A DNA stretch of 54,794 nt from Lactiplantibacillus dongliensis (GTDB lineage Bacteria; Bacillota; Bacilli; Lactobacillales; Lactobacillaceae): assembly GCF_005405105.1 (NCBI RefSeq), contig NZ_BJDK01000023.1:1-54794 (forward strand), written 5' to 3'. Below the pieces are notes generated by a model that saw only the letters and a list, made by a program, of their open reading frames with translations, did not search any database and was not told the DNA's origin. The position numbers and the translations under genes were made by a program. How positions within the stretch are numbered: the stretch's first letter is position 1; each line of letters begins with the position of its first letter. Shown in pieces: positions 16,718 through 25,825 of the stretch.

Positions 16718-17428
16718 ATGTATCATGCAATTGCGCAGGACATTATCAAGGCGATTGTTGCCGGTGAGTACGAAACTAAGTTGCCCACTGAAAAAGCCTT
16801 AATGACTCAATTTGATGCCAGTCGGACGACGATTCGACGGGCCATCGATGTGGTGTTTCGGCACGGCTTATTGCGGCGCGTCCAAGGTAGCGGCAACTTT
16901 ATTGTTAAGCAGCCACAGAATTCCGCGACTGTTTTAAACTTGTCGATTGGGTTTGACCGGGCCGCGATGGTTGCTGGCGGTCCGCTAATATCAAAAGTTG
17001 TGACGTTTGATCGGATTAAGGCAGATGAACAGTTGGCGAAGCAGGGGAATATTGCGATCGGTGATGAGCTGTACCGGGTGATCCGGCTACGGTATTTACA
17101 AGATCAGCTATATGACTTGGAAGAATCTTACTTTCCGCGCGCTGTCGTACCATATCTGTCAGAAGACGGCGTTCAGCATTCCATCTTTGCTTTTTTACGG
17201 GACGCTTATGGCATCTACGGTAGTACCACAGAAAACTACGTGCACCAAGTTCGTTTGAATGCGACCCGCGCAAAGCTGGTGGGCCAACCGGTAGGCGATA
17301 AAACGATGTGTTTAGATGGGATCAACTATTTGGCTAGTGGCATCGTGTTTAACTTTTCCAAAACATTCTTTGTTTATCCAGATTTGGAATTGTATTACCA
17401 TACGGAAAATATTGATCTGCAAGACTAG
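16718..17428 (+). CDS. GntR/HutC-family transcriptional regulator
   Basis: This 236-aa protein has an N-terminal winged helix (GntR signature KLPTEKALMTQF and SRTTIRRAIDVV, residues ~20-60) and a C-terminal UTRA effector domain (~75-230). HutC-type regulators bind sugar phosphates and usually control the adjacent transporter. AAAGGAGG precedes ATG 16718. The IIC gene downstream is the likely target. Confidence 0.9.
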   Translation: MYHAIAQDIIKAIVAGEYETKLPTEKALMTQFDASRTTIRRAIDVVFRHGLLRRVQGSGNFIVKQPQNSATVLNLSIGFDRAAMVAGGPLISKVVTFDRIKADEQLAKQGNIAIGDELYRVIRLRYLQDQLYDLEESYFPRAVVPYLSEDGVQHSIFAFLRDAYGIYGSTTENYVHQVRLNATRAKLVGQPVGDKTMCLDGINYLASGIVFNFSKTFFVYPDLELYYHTENIDLQD

Positions 17429-17456
17429 TACGGGAATTATCAGGGGGGATACTGAT

Positions 17457-17495
17457 ATGACCAAGGAGTATGACTTTAGGAGAGTGCAATTATGA
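17457..17495 (+). CDS. 12-codon ORF overlapping the PTS IIC start
   Basis: ATG 17457 follows GGGGGGA by 7 bases and opens MTKEYDFRRVQL. It ends at a TGA that overlaps the ATG of the IIC gene (ATGA). It looks like a mini-ORF for translational coupling. The IIC gene also has its own AGGAGAG, so the peptide may be incidental. Confidence 0.35.
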   Translation: MTKEYDFRRVQL

Positions 17496-18856
17496 ATTCA
17501 TTTATTGAATGGCTGAACAAACACTTAGTACCAGTTGCTGCTAAAATTGGCGGTGTTCGCTGGTTAGTCGCGTTACGGGATGCGTTTATTGCAATTATGC
17601 CGGCAATGATGGCCGGATCAGTCGCCACGGTTTTGAATGCCTTAGTCCGTGATATTCCAACAAAATTCGGTTGGATGGGCATTGTTAATTCAATGCAATG
17701 GTTGATTGGGATTAACGGGATGGTTTGGACGGGAACCCTAGCCATCTTAGGATTAATCTTTTCATTTACTTTCGGGTACCAATTGGCAATCCAATATAAG
17801 GTTGAACCCGTGACCGGTGGGATTGTCACGCTGGGCACGTTCATCATGAGCTTGCCACAAAACTTTACTGGGACGTTAACTAAGAGCCTAAGCGCCGGCG
17901 CAACCAAAGTCTTAACGGATTCTGGGATGGCGGTCGCTGGTAAAAAAGTGACGGCTTGGGGTTACTTTAACTTCAATACGTACTTTGGTTCATACGGTTT
18001 CTTTACCGTCATGATCTTGGGCGCCATTGCTAGTACCTGCTATATTTACTTAATGAAGAAACATATTACGATTAAGATGCCTGACACCGTGCCACCGGCT
18101 GTTGCCAATGCGTTTACGGGGATTATTCCAGCCGCCGCGGCATTTTACGTGGTCGGGACGATCAACTGGCTCTTTAGTAACTTTGGTCAAACGACCGTTA
18201 TTGAATGGATCGCGAAAATGATTCAAGAACCGCTTTTGAACATGAGTCAAGGCTACGGTGCGGTCTTATTGATGACTTTATTGGTTCAAGTTTTCTGGTT
18301 CTTCGGAATTCATGGGTCCAATGTCTTAGCGCCAGTCTTGGATGGTATTTGGTTAACGGCACAATTAGCGAACGTGAATGCTTTCCAAGCTCACAAAGCG
18401 ATTCCTTACCTTTGGACACGGAACTGTTTTGACTTATATGCTTGGATTGGTGGGGCCGGGTCAACCTTGCTCTTACTGATTGCCATTCTGATGTTTAGTA
18501 AACGTGATGATCAACGTTCAGTGGCGAAGTTAGCGATTGGACCAGGCTTCTTTAACATTAACGAACCCGTGATGTTTGGGTTACCAATTGTCTTAGACCC
18601 AATTTACTTTATTCCGTTTATCTTGGCACCAGTTGTTACCGTTTCTATTGCCTATGCCGCGATTACGGCTGGCTGGGTGGCTCCAATTACGAATAACATT
18701 GTTTGGTCAATGCCACCAATTATGAACGCCTTAGTAGCCACCATGGATTGGCGTTCAGTGGTCTTACAAGTGGTCAATGGCTTATTAGCCTTTGCCATCT
18801 ACGTGCCATTCGTCAAAGCAGCTAACAAAATTAAACCAGAATCGATTGGAGATTAA
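17492..18856 (+). CDS. PTS cellobiose/lactose-family permease, EIIC only
   Basis: This 454-aa integral membrane EIIC belongs to the Lac/Cel family. It has about ten hydrophobic segments, the FFGIHGSNV loop near 268-276 and the GPGFFNINEPVMFGLP substrate-site motif near 350-365. No IIA or IIB domain is fused or encoded nearby, so it must share those components with other systems. TAGGAGAG precedes ATG 17492. Control by the upstream GntR protein and CcpA is likely. Confidence 0.9.
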   Translation: MNSFIEWLNKHLVPVAAKIGGVRWLVALRDAFIAIMPAMMAGSVATVLNALVRDIPTKFGWMGIVNSMQWLIGINGMVWTGTLAILGLIFSFTFGYQLAIQYKVEPVTGGIVTLGTFIMSLPQNFTGTLTKSLSAGATKVLTDSGMAVAGKKVTAWGYFNFNTYFGSYGFFTVMILGAIASTCYIYLMKKHITIKMPDTVPPAVANAFTGIIPAAAAFYVVGTINWLFSNFGQTTVIEWIAKMIQEPLLNMSQGYGAVLLMTLLVQVFWFFGIHGSNVLAPVLDGIWLTAQLANVNAFQAHKAIPYLWTRNCFDLYAWIGGAGSTLLLLIAILMFSKRDDQRSVAKLAIGPGFFNINEPVMFGLPIVLDPIYFIPFILAPVVTVSIAYAAITAGWVAPITNNIVWSMPPIMNALVATMDWRSVVLQVVNGLLAFAIYVPFVKAANKIKPESIGD

Positions 18857-18863
18857 TGAACTC

Positions 18864-19052
18864 ATGAAGACCTTAAAGCAGAGCTTACTCATTGGCATGA
18901 ACCTCGCCTTACTTGCAGTGGTATTAAGTCCGCTAGCCGGCAGTATCGGCCAGTGGGTAACCCTGGGATTAGGGTTAGGTGTTAGTGCCGGCTTGTTCGT
19001 CTTATATCGCCATGTTGGTCAACTGGAAAGGAGCCAAAAACATGCAAATTAA
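18864..19052 (+). CDS. Small membrane protein, 62 aa
   Basis: The product has two hydrophobic stretches (about 7-27 and 31-50) and a charged C-terminal tail, RHVGQLERSQKHAN. It starts 8 bases after the IIC stop at ATG 18864 (GGAG 14 bases upstream) and overlaps the DUF3284 gene. I do not recognise a family. Its position between a PTS IIC and a DUF3284 gene suggests a role with that system. Confidence 0.65.
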   Translation: MKTLKQSLLIGMNLALLAVVLSPLAGSIGQWVTLGLGLGVSAGLFVLYRHVGQLERSQKHAN

Positions 19053-19461
19053 AGTAACTTTGAAGGCCCCGGTTGATTATATCTATCGCCAATTGTTGGA
19101 TTCAGCACAGGCCGATATTAAGCAACAGACCGGTCATCCGGCACCACGCCAGAGCTTGCAAGGGTATCGGTATACGAAGAAGTGGGCCAATGGGCTGAGT
19201 GGACAGCTTACGATTACCCACGCCGAACCCGGCCGGCGTTATGCGTATGAGTTGGAGACACCGCGGGATCATTATGGTGTGGATTATCAATTTACCAGTA
19301 CTGATGCCAATCAAACGGTTTTGGCATACGCCGAAACGTTTTTGGGGAAAGACAAGAAAACGCAGGCCAATAACCGAATTGGGGTCATGTTACTAGGTTG
19401 GTTCCGTAAGCGCCGCTTTAAGAAAATGATGAGTCAAATGGCTGCTTCATATTATGAATGA
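19042..19461 (+). CDS. DUF3284 / SRPBCC-like protein
   Basis: This 139-aa soluble protein starts MQIKVTLKAPVDYIYRQLLDS and resembles DUF3284, a helix-grip-like fold often encoded beside cellobiose-family PTS genes in lactobacilli. Its biochemical role is unknown. AAAGGAG sits 9 bases before ATG 19042. It is the last gene of this unit, ahead of a strong terminator. Confidence 0.75.
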   Translation: MQIKVTLKAPVDYIYRQLLDSAQADIKQQTGHPAPRQSLQGYRYTKKWANGLSGQLTITHAEPGRRYAYELETPRDHYGVDYQFTSTDANQTVLAYAETFLGKDKKTQANNRIGVMLLGWFRKRRFKKMMSQMAASYYE

Positions 19462-19467
19462 ATACTC

Positions 19468-19507
19468 AAAAACGTCCGCAATCTTAGTTGGTTGCGGGCG
19501 TTTTTTC
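19468..19507 (+). terminator. Intrinsic terminator after the PTS/DUF3284 unit
   Basis: AAAAACGTCCGCAA pairs with TTGCGGGCGTTTTTT. Confidence 0.88.
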
Positions 19508-19526
19508 TTCGTTCCGACCGAGTCTA

Positions 19527-19567
19527 GGCCAACCAGAGTGGCAATTTAAGCCAACTAGTACCAAGCG
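19527..19567 (-). repeat. R1 remnant, copy E
   Basis: Only the terminal ~41 bases of R1 remain (GGCCAACCAGAGTGGC... ending CTAGTACCAAGCG), nearly identical to the same end at 60-100. Confidence 0.75.
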
Positions 19568-19609
19568 TGCAGCTATATTAATGTCGGTAATAAAAGATTG
19601 AAAACTGAG

Positions 19610-19638
19610 TTGACAATTAAAAAAGATGGTGTTAGATT
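19610..19638 (+). promoter_or_regulatory. Promoter of the methionine operon leader
   Basis: TTGACA at 19610-19615, 17 bases, TAGATT at 19633-19638. Confidence 0.7.
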
Positions 19639-19644
19639 AATAGT

Positions 19645-19937
19645 ACATTAGAAAATGATTAAGACGTTGAAGAGAAGAGTAGCGTTGTGACCAACTCCCC
19701 AGAGAGCTTCGAAGTGGTGTGAGAAGCAGTTGTGAGCAAAGTGAAGATGAGCTTGGAGTCATGATTCGGGTCGTAAGGCTACGAATGCGGTGGCAACCGA
19801 TATATTGCGGAGTATCCCCATTTGGCGGGGTACTTGTCGAGGTTATCATTGTGAGATGGTAACGAATCACGGTGGTAACGCGAAAGCTTTCGTCCGGTAG
19901 TTTCCTTAGGGAGACTATTGGACGGGAGCCTTTTTTT
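19645..19937 (+). promoter_or_regulatory. T-box leader, predicted methionine (ATG) specifier
   Basis: The T-box core CGGTGGTAACGCG is at 19870-19882, followed by a terminator hairpin (GTCC..TAGT..TTCC pairing with GGGA..ACTA..GGAC, 19892-19923) and a T run. The specifier loop has AGTA on the 5' side and GAAG-ATG-A on the 3' side, giving Met. This matches the metA-metY-hom genes downstream. T-box control of Met genes is established for Lactobacillales; the specifier reading is mine. Confidence 0.88.
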
Positions 19938-19940
19938 GTA

Positions 19941-20108
19941 GAGTGTGATGCCCAACGGGTTGCTCCTGAGCATTGCCTAGCTAAGGCAATGATTCCGGTG
20001 GGTTTCCGGAATGGTTGACTTAGCGTAGCAAGCGGAGGGAGCAGTTGGACCGAACACGTTTCGGCAGACTAAATGCGGAGGAAGCTGCCCGAACGAACAC
20101 GTTTCAGA
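19941..20108 (-). repeat. R2 structured repeat between Met T-box and metA
   Basis: This is a full R2 unit in minus orientation (about 19941-20065), with part of a second (to 20108). The outer stem is CCAAC...TGCTCC with GGAGCA-GTTGG (19952-19966/20038-20048). The central hairpin is GCTAAG/CTTAGC plus ATTCCGG/CCGGAAT (19980-19985/20019-20024; 19992-19998/20006-20012). It lies in the metA 5' untranslated region, antisense to the operon. Confidence 0.8.
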
Positions 20109-20156
20109 AAAACCTACATAGCACCCAAAAACCAACTAAAGAGAGGAAGTCATCAA

Positions 20157-22312
<2,156 letters not shown>

Positions 22313-22342
22313 GCAACAACAATCAGAAAGGCGTGATTAAAA

Positions 22343-23635
22343 ATGACAACGACAATTGCAGTGGGCATGTTAGGACTCGGAACAGTGGGCAGCGGTGTTG
22401 TGATGCGGTTAACGCAAGCGGCTCGTAAAATTGAACAGACTCAAGGTCTCCGGTTGCGACTAGCAGCGGTTGCCGTGCATCATTTGAATGCGCCGCGGGC
22501 CGTAACGTTACCCATCGGTACCCGCTTAACCGATTCTATCGAGGCGGTCGTGACTGACCCTAAGATTCAACTCGTGATTGAGGTTATGGGAACGTTAAAG
22601 ACCGCGGAACGCGCCATCGTCACGGCGCTACAGCATGGTAAATCAGTGATCACCGCCAATAAAGATCTGATGGCCACAGCGGGGGAACAGTTAACAGCGT
22701 TAGCACAACGCCAACATTGTGACTTGTTCTATGAGGCTAGTGTTGCGGGTGGAATTCCAATTCTGCGGACGTTGACGGATAGTTATGCGACGGATCAAGT
22801 CACGGCGGTCGCTGGAATTATTAATGGGACCGCTAACTACATCTTAAGTGCCATGACAGCTGGTAAAACTTATTCACAGGCGTTAGCCGCCGCACAGCGG
22901 GCTGGTTATGCGGAAGCTGATCCAACGAACGATGTCGGTGGTCTAGATACGACTTACAAATTAATGATTTTAAGCCAGTTTGCTTTCGGCCAGCAGTTGA
23001 CGATTGATCAACTTGCACCGCAAGGCATTACGCAATTAACCGCTGAAGCGTGTCAACAAGCCGCTCAAGCTGGCTGGCAAGTTAAATTACTGGCCCAAGC
23101 ACAACGCTTTGGCGACCAGTTGGCTTGTCGAGTTGCACCGGTGGCTGTGCCGCAGACGACGGCTTTGAGTCAGGTTAAGGGGGTACAGAATGGTGTGGCG
23201 GTCACGAGCCAGGCGATTGGTGACAGCTTATACACCGGTCCGGGTGCTGGCAGTACCGCCACGGCCAACAGCGTCTTGAACGATGTCATCGTGGCAGCTC
23301 AGCAATTAGTCCGCCAGACGTGTGGCCGGGCCTTTAATCAAAATCATGCTGACTTGACGGTCACACGCTTAGCCGATTTATCACAACGTTACCTCATCTT
23401 CACGGACAGTTCAGTTCTAAAGCTACAACGTGCCGCTAATGAAGGAGATTTCTCATTACAACGCCATACCGCTGATTGTTATGAGACTAGTGTCTTAACC
23501 ACTGCTCAATTACGACAATTGGCCGTTGATTTAGCAAGTGATGGCCGCGAGTTGACCGCGCTACCAATTGCATTTTCAACCGTTACAACGACGACTGCGA
23601 TTAAAACGACGCAACCAGTTCACGTTGCGATTTGA
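22343..23635 (+). CDS. hom: Homoserine dehydrogenase
   Basis: The 430-aa protein has an N-terminal NAD(P) Rossmann motif LGLGTVGSGVV, the ITANKDLMA segment, the YEASVAGGIPI substrate loop, the conserved GIINGTANYI and YAEADPTNDVGG motifs, and a C-terminal ACT-like region. It supplies homoserine to MetA. AGAAAGG precedes ATG 22343. It is the last gene of the Met T-box operon, before a strong hairpin. The gene has no fused aspartokinase. Confidence 0.94.
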   Translation: MTTTIAVGMLGLGTVGSGVVMRLTQAARKIEQTQGLRLRLAAVAVHHLNAPRAVTLPIGTRLTDSIEAVVTDPKIQLVIEVMGTLKTAERAIVTALQHGKSVITANKDLMATAGEQLTALAQRQHCDLFYEASVAGGIPILRTLTDSYATDQVTAVAGIINGTANYILSAMTAGKTYSQALAAAQRAGYAEADPTNDVGGLDTTYKLMILSQFAFGQQLTIDQLAPQGITQLTAEACQQAAQAGWQVKLLAQAQRFGDQLACRVAPVAVPQTTALSQVKGVQNGVAVTSQAIGDSLYTGPGAGSTATANSVLNDVIVAAQQLVRQTCGRAFNQNHADLTVTRLADLSQRYLIFTDSSVLKLQRAANEGDFSLQRHTADCYETSVLTTAQLRQLAVDLASDGRELTALPIAFSTVTTTTAIKTTQPVHVAI

Positions 23636-23681
23636 AAAAAGACGCTGACGTACAGTATACTGTATGTGAGCGTCTTTTTTT
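23634..23681 (+). terminator. Terminator of the methionine operon
   Basis: AAAAAAGACGCT pairs with AGCGTCTTTTTTT, with a TACAGTATACTGTA palindrome in the upper stem. Confidence 0.9.
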
Positions 23682-23722
23682 GTGGCGTTATTCGCTAGTA
23701 GTGTCATGATTGTGGTGCTGCT

Positions 23723-23970
23723 GAAACGTGTTCGGGCCAGCTGCGACTTGTGCTTGCGACGCTATCTTAGCTACTCGGGAAATTCATCGAGTAATTAAGA
23801 TGGTTAGGCAATGCTTGGCCGTAATCCGTTGGTCTTCACACTCTTGGCTGAAACGTGTTCGGGCCAGCTGCGACCTGTGCTTGCGACGCTATCCGGACAA
23901 CTCGGAAAATTCACCGAGTTATCCGGATAGCTAGGCAATGCTCAGTCGCAACCCGCTGGCCCTCACACTC
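23723..23970 (+). repeat. R2 structured repeats, two tandem units upstream of degV
   Basis: The units at about 23723-23845 and 23848-23970 both open with GAAACGTGTTCGGGCCAGC and close with TCACACTCTTG. Unit 1 has a central hairpin ATCTTA/TAAGAT with ACTCG/CGAGT. Unit 2 has TATCCGGA/TCCGGATA with ACTCGG/CCGAGT, and an outer stem GGGCCAGC...GCGAC with GTCGC...GCTGGCCC (23861-23874/23945-23962). They run in the same direction as degV and end 20 bases before it. Confidence 0.82.
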
Positions 23971-23989
23971 TTGAATTGGAGTGAAATAA

Positions 23990-24889
23990 ATGAAAATTGC
24001 GGTAGTCACCGATAGTTCCGCGAGCTTGTCTGCCCAAGCGGCGCAAGATTACAAAATTACCGTGGTGAATGATCCGATTATGTTTGGTAATCATGTCTAC
24101 CATGAGAACGTGGATATTAATGCGGATCAATTTTACCGATTATTAAAAGTAGAAAAAGATATTCCAACGATTTCCCAGATTTCGATGCCGGAAATGCAAG
24201 TGGTCTTTGACCAATTACAAGCTGCTGGTTATGATCAAGTGCTGGTGGTTGGCTTGAGTAGTGGGATTAGTGGTTATATTAATAATCTTAAGACTTACGC
24301 GCCGTCCGTCAGAGGTTTGGCCGTGGAGGTCTTTGATTCACGGACCGCCTGTGCTGGGACCGCGAATATGGTGAAGTTGGCAGCGGCGATGGCGTTAGCT
24401 GATTATAGTATGGCTGATATTTTGGCCCAACTGGATCTTTTGCGCACGACCACCCAGACTGTTTTGATCGTTAATAGCATGCGCCATCTCGTTAAAAACG
24501 GTCGTATCTATAATAACAGCAGTCTAGCTGGGACGATGGTTTTACGTAATAAACCGATTATTACTTTTAACGAGCATGGCAAGATTCAAGTACTCGGTAA
24601 AGAACGCACGTTAAAAAATGCGCAACAAGCCGTACAAGATGAGTTTAACCGCTTCGTGATTACGAGTGAACAGCCCGTTCGCTTAGATATTATTAATGCC
24701 AATGACCCGCAGATTGCGGAAGATTGGGCCAGCGAACTTCGTTATCAATTCCCAGCGGTCCGGGTTAAGACTGGTGAGATTGGCCCATTAATGGGTGTCT
24801 TAACGGGGGAACATGCGCTAGGCATGATCTGGTCGTATGATTGGAAACCATTGTTAAATACGCTTAATCAGCAGCGTGTGGTCGATTAA
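23990..24889 (+). CDS. DegV family fatty-acid-binding protein
   Basis: This 299-aa DegV/EDD-fold protein begins with MKIAVVTDSSASL, has the TSQISMPEM and GLSSGISGY segments, and an SMRHLVKNGRI segment typical of the family. Relatives (FakB) carry fatty acids to the kinase FakA; this is established for staphylococci and inferred here. TTGGAGTG lies upstream of ATG 23990. I see no clear promoter other than within the R2 repeats. Confidence 0.9.
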   Translation: MKIAVVTDSSASLSAQAAQDYKITVVNDPIMFGNHVYHENVDINADQFYRLLKVEKDIPTISQISMPEMQVVFDQLQAAGYDQVLVVGLSSGISGYINNLKTYAPSVRGLAVEVFDSRTACAGTANMVKLAAAMALADYSMADILAQLDLLRTTTQTVLIVNSMRHLVKNGRIYNNSSLAGTMVLRNKPIITFNEHGKIQVLGKERTLKNAQQAVQDEFNRFVITSEQPVRLDIINANDPQIAEDWASELRYQFPAVRVKTGEIGPLMGVLTGEHALGMIWSYDWKPLLNTLNQQRVVD

Positions 24890-24967
24890 GAAAGTTAAGT
24901 CTCGACCGTGATTAACTGGCTGATAATGGGGCGCTTGATTAAGATTCAATCGTGACCTGATAAATGG

Positions 24968-24996
24968 TTGACAGACCGGCTAAATGATATTATGGT
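24968..24996 (+). promoter_or_regulatory. Promoter of the orphan T-box
   Basis: TTGACA (24968-24973), 17 bases, TATGGT (24991-24996). Confidence 0.65.
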
Positions 24997-25002
24997 TATA
25001 AC

Positions 25003-25272
25003 ATTAAAACTTGATGAAAAAGCCAGAATGATTTGAAGGAGTCGTTAGCTTGACATGCGAAGCAAGCACCGGTCGCTGGGAAGGTGTCATGGCAAGTTAA
25101 TCAAAGCTCAATCATGGCGTGAACTTTTCGAGGTTCACTGGGAGCACCCATTAGCGTGCATGCGTTTAGTGAGACTGAACGTACCGAGGAATCGTGAGTG
25201 ATTACGATTCAAACTAAGGTGGTAACCCGTGTGAAACGTCCTTTGGATTTTAAATCCATTGGGCGTTTTTTT
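25003..25272 (+). promoter_or_regulatory. T-box leader with predicted leucine (CTC) specifier, no cognate gene
   Basis: The T-box core AAGGTGGTAACCCG (25216-25229) is followed by a hairpin (AAACGTCC..GGATTT with AAATCC..GGGCGTTT) and seven T. The Stem I base ATGATT/AATCAT encloses a loop whose 3' side reads AAG-CTC-A. This is the same register as AAG-ATG-A in the Met T-box, so Leu (CTC) is predicted. The next 550 bases hold only an R1 repeat and a terminator, and the next gene is a PTS permease. Confidence 0.8.
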
Positions 25273-25358
25273 CGTTGAGTTGAACACATAAGTTAGTTGA
25301 ACCATTCACATAGCAGTTTCACATAGCGTTATGATTAAGGCTTTCATTACACATAAAG

Positions 25359-25577
25359 TATACGCTTGGTGCTAGTTGAAATTGTCGCCTGCCGGTTGGG
25401 CCAGAATTGGCTCAGTGGTGTCGTTTATCTTGGTCGGTGATTTTCCGACTTAGATAAAGCCCGGCTTGGAAGACCGAACTTTGGCTTCCAAACGTGGCTT
25501 CCAAACGTGGCCACCACGTTCCAGCCGATGCTGGCCCAACCAGAGTGGTAAGTTTGATCCAACTAACACCAAGTATA
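25359..25577 (-). repeat. R1 structured repeat, copy F (complete, with terminal inverted repeats)
   Basis: The left end CGCTTGGTGCTAGTTG (25363-25378) is mirrored by CAACTAACACCAAG at the right (25560-25573), and both ends abut TATA. The outer stem GGTTGGGCCAG.../...CTGGCCCAACC encloses TTTATCT/AGATAAA with GTCGG/CCGAC, then TTGGAAG/CTTCCAA. A 13-base tandem duplication CTTCCAAACGTGG lies at 25485-25510. The element is ~219 bases. It looks like a non-autonomous mobile or dispersed element. Confidence 0.82.
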
Positions 25578-25649
25578 TAAAGTGCCATTATTTATGGTTT
25601 TAGTCACGAGGCTCTGTCAGCTGATAGGGTTAAATTTAAATTATTTATG

Positions 25650-25680
25650 AAAAGTTCTGAATTTTTTCAGAACTTTTTTC
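25650..25680 (+). terminator. Intrinsic terminator between orphan T-box and PTS gene
   Basis: AAAAGTTCTGA pairs with TCAGAACTTTT and is followed by T-rich sequence. No ORF precedes it, so it may be the end of a lost gene's transcript. Confidence 0.75.
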
Positions 25681-25708
25681 ATTTTTTAAAAAACCGATTT
25701 AATCGTAA

Positions 25709-25722
25709 TGAAAACGGTTATT
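25709..25722 (+). promoter_or_regulatory. Candidate cre site upstream of the PTS IICBA gene
   Basis: TGAAAACGGTTATT fits 12 of 14 positions of the CcpA consensus TGWAANCGNTNWCA. Confidence 0.45.
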
Positions 25723-25727
25723 GTAAT

Positions 25728-25750
25728 ATTGGTCTATACATAAATGGACC
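25728..25750 (+). promoter_or_regulatory. Candidate GntR/NagR-type operator
   Basis: ATTGGTCTATACATAAATGGACC contains TGGTCTATAC, close to the TGGTCTA-type half-sites bound by NagR/DasR-like GntR regulators. GGTC and GACC form an inverted pair. It sits about 75 bases before a GlcNAc-type PTS gene, which suits amino-sugar control. The regulator is not encoded here. Confidence 0.45.
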
Positions 25751-25825
25751 CGAGACACTTTTATCTAAACAACTGCTGTGCTAGTATTTAGAACGTGTTA
25801 GAAAAGATGACAGGGAGAAATTGGT

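Noticed and set aside
23723-23970. R2 tandem units as a CRISPR array
   Set aside because: The units are ~120 bases with internal hairpins and no short identical repeats separated by unique spacers. No cas genes are present.
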